From Berghia stephanieae (Eukaryota; Mollusca; Gastropoda; Nudibranchia; Aeolidiidae): 64,000 bases of DNA. The stretch spans positions 59,514,172-59,578,171 of the forward strand of contig CM067444.1 of NCBI GenBank assembly GCA_034508935.3, read 5' to 3'. This document shows positions 63,861 through 64,000 of the stretch, one piece after another. Below the pieces are notes generated by a model. That model was given only the letters and a program-made list of their open reading frames with translations. It made no database searches and had not been told where the DNA came from. Positions within the stretch are counted from its first letter, which is position 1; every line of letters starts with the position of its first letter. Made by a program: the position numbers and the translations under genes.

Positions 63861-64000
63861 CTTATTTTATGCCATAGAAATGCGTTTCAATAAGGCAGTT
63901 TGATAAAAAAAATCAATGAGATTTTGTGAAATTGTGGCCAATAATATCAACACAATGTTAAATAATCACTTTCACATGGATTTTCAAAATTTCAGACCGA

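Overview
This window looks like intergenic or heterochromatin-like DNA from an animal nuclear genome, most likely a marine invertebrate. Reasons: dense tRNA-derived SINEs, LINE 3' ends, inverted-repeat MITEs, very long tri- and tetranucleotide arrays, AT-rich spacers, and no operons or ribosome binding sites. I cannot name the species. I found no convincing host protein-coding gene, rRNA or functional tRNA gene. Nearly every long open frame is a microsatellite or minisatellite whose unit lacks stops.

Family names used here are local labels. SINE-A (about 320 bp, tRNA-Arg(TCG)-like head, roughly 30 full or partial copies) dominates. SINE-B (tRNA-Val(CAC)-like), SINE-C (Ser/Leu-like), SINE-D, SINE-E, SINE-F and SINE-G are rarer. 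Non-autonomous DNA elements are FB1 (a ~370 bp near-perfect palindrome with TATAGATA ends), M2 (~300 bp, short TIRs, 4-bp target duplications), P3 (~240 bp palindrome flanked by TA), P4 (~160 bp palindrome), H5 (~340 bp with an internal hairpin) and GF (foldback with GTGTCTTTTTTACG ends and 8-bp flanking duplications). LINE remnants are only C-terminal/3' stubs.

Layout: 0-13 kb is a mosaic of FB1, M2, P4, SINEs and purine or pyrimidine arrays. 13.6-18.95 kb is one 5.3 kb GF foldback: nested TIR modules outside, ~151-bp tandem arrays inside, arms inverted around ~16.14 kb. 19-26 kb holds an inverted repeat pair with hammerhead-like cores, a local SINE duplication, GATA, 41-bp and AAT arrays, and a facing purine/pyrimidine pair. 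26-36 kb has SINEs, a LINE 3' end, a CATC minisatellite and M2 and P3 insertions that match empty sites elsewhere. 36-46 kb has a triplicated SINE module, H5 copies and a 65-bp minisatellite grown from a LINE C-terminus. 46-50 kb carries in-frame trinucleotide mosaics and a 1.4 kb 28-bp satellite. 50-64 kb has two short GF copies, a mariner-like long-TIR element, M2 inserted into FB1, a CT array and many SINEs.

The most informative result is the GF family: three copies (169, 308 and 5331 bp) share ends and near-perfect 8-bp flanking duplications. This suggests a foldback transposon line that grew by nesting and by internal tandem amplification. Family assignments, age and mobility are inferences from reading alone. 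Repeat boundaries are generally good to about 5-20 bp.
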